DNA of 11,257 nucleotides from Paraglomus occultum (lineage: Eukaryota; Glomeromycota; Glomeromycetes; Paraglomerales; Paraglomeraceae), in assembly GCA_910592205.1 (NCBI GenBank), contig CAJVPJ010001231.1, positions 1-11,257 on the forward strand. The letters are read 5' to 3'. Numbering within the stretch: position 1 is the first letter of the stretch; every line of letters begins with the position of its first letter. The position numbers were made by a program, and so were the translations under genes. Below, piece by piece: positions 8,028 through 11,257 of this stretch. The notes under the pieces are model-generated. The model saw nothing but the letters and a program-made list of their open reading frames with translations, did not search any database and was not told the origin of the DNA.

Positions 8028-8033
8028 TTTATT
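8028..8033 (-). terminator. Polyadenylation signal of the Mis18 gene
   Basis: On the minus strand AATAAA lies 39 bases beyond the Mis18 stop codon. It nearly abuts the plus-strand AATAAA at 8012-8017, as expected for convergent genes with very short 3' UTRs. Confidence 0.45.
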
Positions 8034-8072
8034 TAAAATTAATTTTCACCACAAAAAAGAACAATTAAATTA

Positions 8073-9085
8073 TTACAAACCCAAATCTCTTAATTCACTC
8101 TCGGGGCCCATACTTGAGGATTGACCTAATTTATGCTCCATGTTTGATAATCGATCATGCATCACCAATAAAACGTCTTTGACCTGTGAAAGAAGATAAA
8201 TTTTAATATGCATCATTTATCAATGAATACAAAGAGATTTCTTGTTCCATAAAGAAGCAATACATTTATTTACCATATCGACTGATAATTGAAGCATTCT
8301 TGCATTGGGCATACTTATAAGATCCGCTGGGATAGCTCCGTCATTGAGGTATTGTCCAAGTTGGTAGCTACATTGTGTTGGTAAATACCGTCAATGGGGA
8401 TAGAGTCTCTACATAACCAAAAAAAACAGTGATGAGAGAAAACAATCACTCACGTTGTCACTTGATCTAAATCGATCATAATGAGATCACTGAAGAACGA
8501 AAAGAAGATTCTTATCAATAACGAGTACAACGCTTAAGGTTTACGTTTATTTTCTTGGACAAAACAGCCATCAATGACTGGTGAACATCTCACCGAATAT
8601 AATCAAATTTGCGTGGTGTTGTATGATAGACTTTTCCAAGTACATTTCCACATCCATGACAATATGTCAACACATAGGTACTGTGCGGGAAATACGGGTC
8701 AATACATCAATCGATGGAAATGATAAAGATCACTTCGAAAGTATAGGAATACAAAATACCTCCCCAAATCAATACCACCCCTCGACCATTCGACCTCAGT
8801 GCCCACTCTGATATTAGCTGGTTTGGCTGATGAAATCAATCGTCAATAACGGATACTTTGACGCGTAAGTATACAATCCATTATTCAGTTAAAATTGTAA
8901 GCATATCCACCATGTAGAGCAACACTTCGTAAGTCTTTGTCTGCATTAACCCAAGCAAACGAGTCACCAACGATAAGTCTACATTTTATGCATTGAAATA
9001 CTAATGGAGCGGTAATTTCCTCGGCGCCACAATCTTCAGTTGGTAAGTGCTGTTCTTGACGTTGGTGCTGTTGCATTTGTGGCAT
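8073..9085 (-). CDS. mis18: Mis18 centromere protein (Yippee/Mis18 domain), six exons
   Basis: Exons on the minus strand: 9085-8911, 8826-8760, 8680-8594, 8489-8454, 8367-8274 and 8183-8073. The introns are 79-104 bp, all GT...AG and in phase, giving 189 residues. The Mis18 domain has both zinc-binding CxxC pairs, C32/C35 (VFQCIKCRLIVGDSFAWV) and C88/C91 (CHGCGNVLGKVY), joined by the conserved NIRVGTEVE...GIDLGSTY segment. It then continues TPRKFDYIRD and TYQLGQYL as in fission yeast Mis18. The C-terminal SVDMVKDVLLVMHDRLSNMEHKL is the expected helical oligomerisation tail. The N-terminal 28 residues are Gln/Glu-rich and unconserved. In known systems Mis18 works in a centromeric complex that recruits the chaperone depositing CENP-A; acting in the nucleus at centromeres is inferred by family. 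Exon 2 has two in-frame acceptors nine bases apart (8826 or 8817). The gene diverges from the one at 9180. Confidence 0.92.
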
Positions 9086-9179
9086 ATAAGGATCCTAGGG
9101 ACAGACATAGAGCGGTCAGCAAAGGTAGTGCAATAGACAAGTTCCTGCTCATTCGTGCAGAACATGTAATTCACCATGT
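9086..9179. promoter_or_regulatory. Compact bidirectional promoter between Mis18 and the 9180 gene
   Basis: Only 94 bases separate the two divergent start codons, so promoters and 5' UTRs of both genes must share or overlap this space, unless one gene has an upstream untranslated exon. No TATA box is evident away from the Mis18 ATG. The paired ATGs come from my splice models; the Mis18 side is firm, the other less so. Confidence 0.45.
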
Positions 9180-9645
9180 ATGTCTGTTATTTATAGTCGG
9201 AATTTGATTTTGGAAAAGACACCGCCTGACTTGCGCGTTCAACGATTGATCAAAGTTGAATCAGTGACTATGATTTGCATGAACATCCACTTTCGAAATA
9301 GACTCACCAGCTACTGTGGGTCAGGCAATTGACAAATGGTAGTTCTCATTATCATAATTATTATGCATCTGTGACTCTTATATTTAAAAACAATATTGAT
9401 ACACCGATAGCCGGAGACACATTGCGAGGTAATGGTTCAATTTATATGGAATTCAATCTCAGGTTCGACATCAGAATTATGAAAAGTCAAATTTGCAACC
9501 CGTATAATGCTAATACATCCTTGTAATATGTAATGCATCAAATGATGTTAAATGTGTTAGAAACAAGAATAACTTGGACGAGCGGGACGTATATTCAGCG
9601 AATGGAAGCTCAAAAATGAGTGTGAGTGACTTGGACCAAGTTTAG
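9180..9645 (+). CDS. Three-exon gene for a ~103-residue protein, unknown family
   Basis: Preferred model: exons 9180-9315, 9411-9501 and 9561-9645, introns of 95 and 59 bp with GTGGGT and GTATAA donors, in phase. The first 28 residues, MSVIYSRNLI...QRLIKVES, are shared by all models. The remainder alternates hydrophobic and polar residues (VTMICMNIHF; GDTLRGNGSIYMEF), suggesting beta strands. It ends in an acidic, Ser/Asp-rich tail (MSVSDLDQV). A second intron containing GCTAATAC, a good branch-point match, supports the last junction. Alternatives: a first intron at 9264 with acceptor at 9301 or 9310, or a second intron from 9428 leading to a different last-exon frame ending at 9619. I recognise no family. 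A gene here is likely; its exact structure is uncertain. Confidence 0.45.
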
Positions 9646-10738
9646 TTTATAGATTACTATATGCTCATGCAAAAAAAGTTACCAAACCCAGAAGAAGAGC
9701 TTTTTTCTAATCTTGTAAGGGAATCTGCATTTACAATCATCTTGCCAATTCTCTCACTTGTAGAGGTATTATATTGTATATTTTTTGCAATAGTAATAGA
9801 CAAACAATCCCTGAGAGTTGTTATTATTTGCAAATATATTTATTCATTAACAATGTATAGAAAGAGAGTGATAATAAACAATAATGAATGTAGCCATATT
9901 ATATGTGATCAAAGTGAAGATTTCTGTAACAACAACATCAGATATTAATATGACCCTCTACTACTACAAATGCTCTCTTCAGCATGACTGATCTACAATA
10001 ATGAAACTGTGTTTTCATTCTGCTTAAGTATTAGGGTCTGCTTTAATATTAATTAATTATAAAAGTTTATTTAATATGGACTTATTGTAGTAATAAACAA
10101 TGCGAAATTGTCAAAGTATTTTAAGAAAAATTCTATTTCTTAAATGCATTTATGTTAATCTTTTTTGTTTATACCTGCATGAAAGTTTTATTCCATTCTT
10201 TAAGACAATTTGCATATTTTTATTTTGTAAAGGATTTTATAATTTGATTGAGAATACCAATATTAATATTATTGTCATTCGTAAACAACTGTTTGTATCT
10301 TGAGTCTTGAAGAAATAAGTGGTTTGCTTAATGTAATATTAATATTTGGGAAGATTACAGAGTTCTTGCTATTATTATTACGGTTCTCATAATAAATCTA
10401 TCATATGCTCGACTTGATAGTTTTGTTCTGATGTTCTTAGTGGATTGATCTCCACTTTTATTTTTTCAAATGCTTCTATATATTAATATATGGGGTAGAC
10501 TGTAACAAAACCAGACAAAGTGAACATTTGATTATGTGACATAAATGAAGGACTGATTATGATGTGGCTGTAAAATTAACCAGTGTGACTGATGATGTTT
10601 TGAAAAGTGATAATGTGCATTCATAACTTATTATTATGGGCTTGTTAATTTTAATGTTCCTTTTATCATACCAGAATGTGATAATTATAAACCATAACAG
10701 GATTAATATAGAATTATCTCTATATATAAAACATTAAT
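9646..10738. other. AT-rich stretch, probably accessory or decayed DNA
   Basis: The composition changes sharply: lines around 10100-10300 are about a quarter G+C, against 35-45% in most genes here. ATG ORFs at 9661-9948 (95 codons) and 10100-10303 (67 codons) are rich in Ile, Leu, Asn, Tyr and Phe, as expected from AT-rich DNA, and match nothing I know; I do not call them genes. Short minus-strand open frames around 9700-9960 and 10380-10480 look protein-like but are broken by stops. No long terminal or inverted repeats were found at the borders. A degraded transposon is possible. Confidence 0.45.
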
Positions 10739-10963
10739 ATGAAACTAATTTACATTAAATTCACCATAAAACCCAAGAATTACAGCACTATTAGAAGCAA
10801 ACAAGGAGAAAAACTTGCTCCCTATGTTTTTAAAACCAATAATACCCAAACTCACCAGGAATATCTAGATCAAGAAAAAATTACTTATGAAGTTTACCAA
10901 GAGGAAAGGAAAATTATACCACCAACTCATAATAAACCAAGAAAGAAGCGGAAACTAGAGTAA
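10739..10963 (+). CDS. Small hydrophilic ORF with basic C-terminus, unknown
   Basis: A 74-codon ATG frame. Lys, Glu, Gln, Asn and Thr predominate. There is a glutamate-rich middle (YLDQEKITYEVYQEERK) and a strongly basic end (NKPRKKRKLE) that resembles a monopartite nuclear localisation signal. Unlike the hydrophobic ORFs upstream, its mix of charged residues looks selected, so it may be the last exon of a spliced gene or the end of a transposon-encoded protein. It sits at the right edge of the AT-rich stretch and shares that AT-rich codon use. Function unknown. Confidence 0.3.
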   Translation: MKLIYIKFTIKPKNYSTIRSKQGEKLAPYVFKTNNTQTHQEYLDQEKITYEVYQEERKIIPPTHNKPRKKRKLE

Positions 10964-11185
10964 ATTTAACGTACAAGCTTCCCGCCAACACCTCCACTGA
11001 TCGGGCGACCTGTCAACGAAAGATTTATAAGACTGCTCGATCATATTTTGCCGCCTTGACACAAATGCAATCAAAAAGTCAAACATGTAAAATAATTCAA
11101 TTTTTCGTAAGCATAAAATTTATAATTTCGATTATTGAATACGCGCTTATGAAAATATAAATAGTAATAGCACCAGAGTAATTGC
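10964..11185. other. Short gap before the terminal gene start
   Basis: G+C content returns to the level of the rest of the window around 10975-11065. Open frames exist there on both strands: plus 10960-11090, about 40 codons, and a minus ATG at about 11045. Neither has decisive support. This is probably the promoter region of the gene that starts at 11186. Confidence 0.35.
11156..11164 (+). promoter_or_regulatory. TATA-like box
   Basis: TATAAATAG, a close match to the TATA consensus, lies 21 bases before the ATG at 11186. The transcription start would fall close to that ATG and give a very short leader. The surrounding sequence is AT-rich, so chance occurrence is possible. Confidence 0.3.
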
Positions 11186-11252
11186 ATGGGAGGAAAATAC
11201 TCGGACCCAAAGCCATTGATGAGTATAACCTATTCTTTGGTCACTCTGGTGC
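11170..11252. repeat. 10-bp inverted repeat GCACCAGAGT
   Basis: GCACCAGAGT at 11170-11179 is matched by its reverse complement at 11243-11252. The pair is short and lies across the putative start of the terminal ORF. It is probably chance, or the ends of a small element cut off by the window edge. Confidence 0.35.
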
Positions 11253-11257
11253 AAATT
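11186..11257 (+). CDS. Possible 5' end of a gene running off the window
   Basis: An ATG followed by 24 open codons to the last base, beginning MGGKYSDPKPLMSITY and becoming hydrophobic. A TATA-like box lies just upstream. A Gly at position 2 followed by Gly-Lys could permit N-myristoylation, but the stretch is far too short to identify a family or to exclude chance. Confidence 0.3.
   Translation, partial: MGGKYSDPKPLMSITYSLVTLVQI

Noticed and set aside
7818-8036. Two-exon small hydrophobic ORF (ATG at 7818, intron 7822-7932, 35 residues)
   Set aside because: It starts six bases after another stop, lies where a 3' UTR is expected, and hydrophobic AT-rich codons arise easily by chance.
8581-8811. 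76-codon plus-strand ORF
   Set aside because: It is antisense to Mis18 exons 2 and 3, which carry the conserved second CxxC.

Overview
The window looks like nuclear DNA of a filamentous or early-diverging fungus. Two proteins belong to families I recognise: the centromere-loading factor Mis18 (Yippee/Mis18 fold), and an atypical phosphatase-fold protein of the Siw14/Oca family. Both have short introns of 62-104 bp with GT...AG ends, and single-gene transcription units are packed on both strands. Non-coding DNA is AT-rich, and there are DNA-transposon remnants with TA target sites. I cannot place the genus; Mucoromycota or Glomeromycotina is only a guess.

Layout. Bases 1-181 are the 3' end of a dead mariner-type transposon. 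Bases 184-1405 are mostly featureless, with one diverged ~120-bp tandem duplication. On the minus strand, 3334-1406 reads as a many-exon gene for a small multi-pass membrane protein. This is a reconstruction of mine whose intron phases all agree. A 530-bp miniature inverted-repeat element (2531-3060) sits inside one of its exons. Bases 3735-5513 (+) hold a large intronless ORF of 592 residues made of four ~147-residue repeats, in no family I recognise; it is the most novel gene here. Next is the five-exon Oca-family gene (5867-6708, +), whose P-loop has lost the catalytic Arg and the preceding His. A poorly resolved stretch ends in a probable last exon at about 7668-7811 (+).

Mis18 (9085-8073, minus, six exons) converges on that unit and diverges, 94 bp between start codons, from an unidentified three-exon gene (9180-9645, +). 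From about 9650 to 10965 the DNA is markedly more AT-rich and carries only small ORFs of doubtful status; it looks like an accessory or decayed insertion. The last 100 bases hold a TATA-like box and the possible start of another gene that runs off the end.

The genes do not form an operon or an obvious functional cluster. The most useful results are the spliced genes recovered by phase-consistent exon joining (Mis18, Oca-like, membrane protein, 9180-9645), the four-repeat protein, and the miniature element that may have become an intron. The Mis18 and Oca-like models are supported by family conservation. The membrane-protein and 9180-9645 models rest on open frames, splice signals and phase alone. 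No tRNA, rRNA or CRISPR array was seen.
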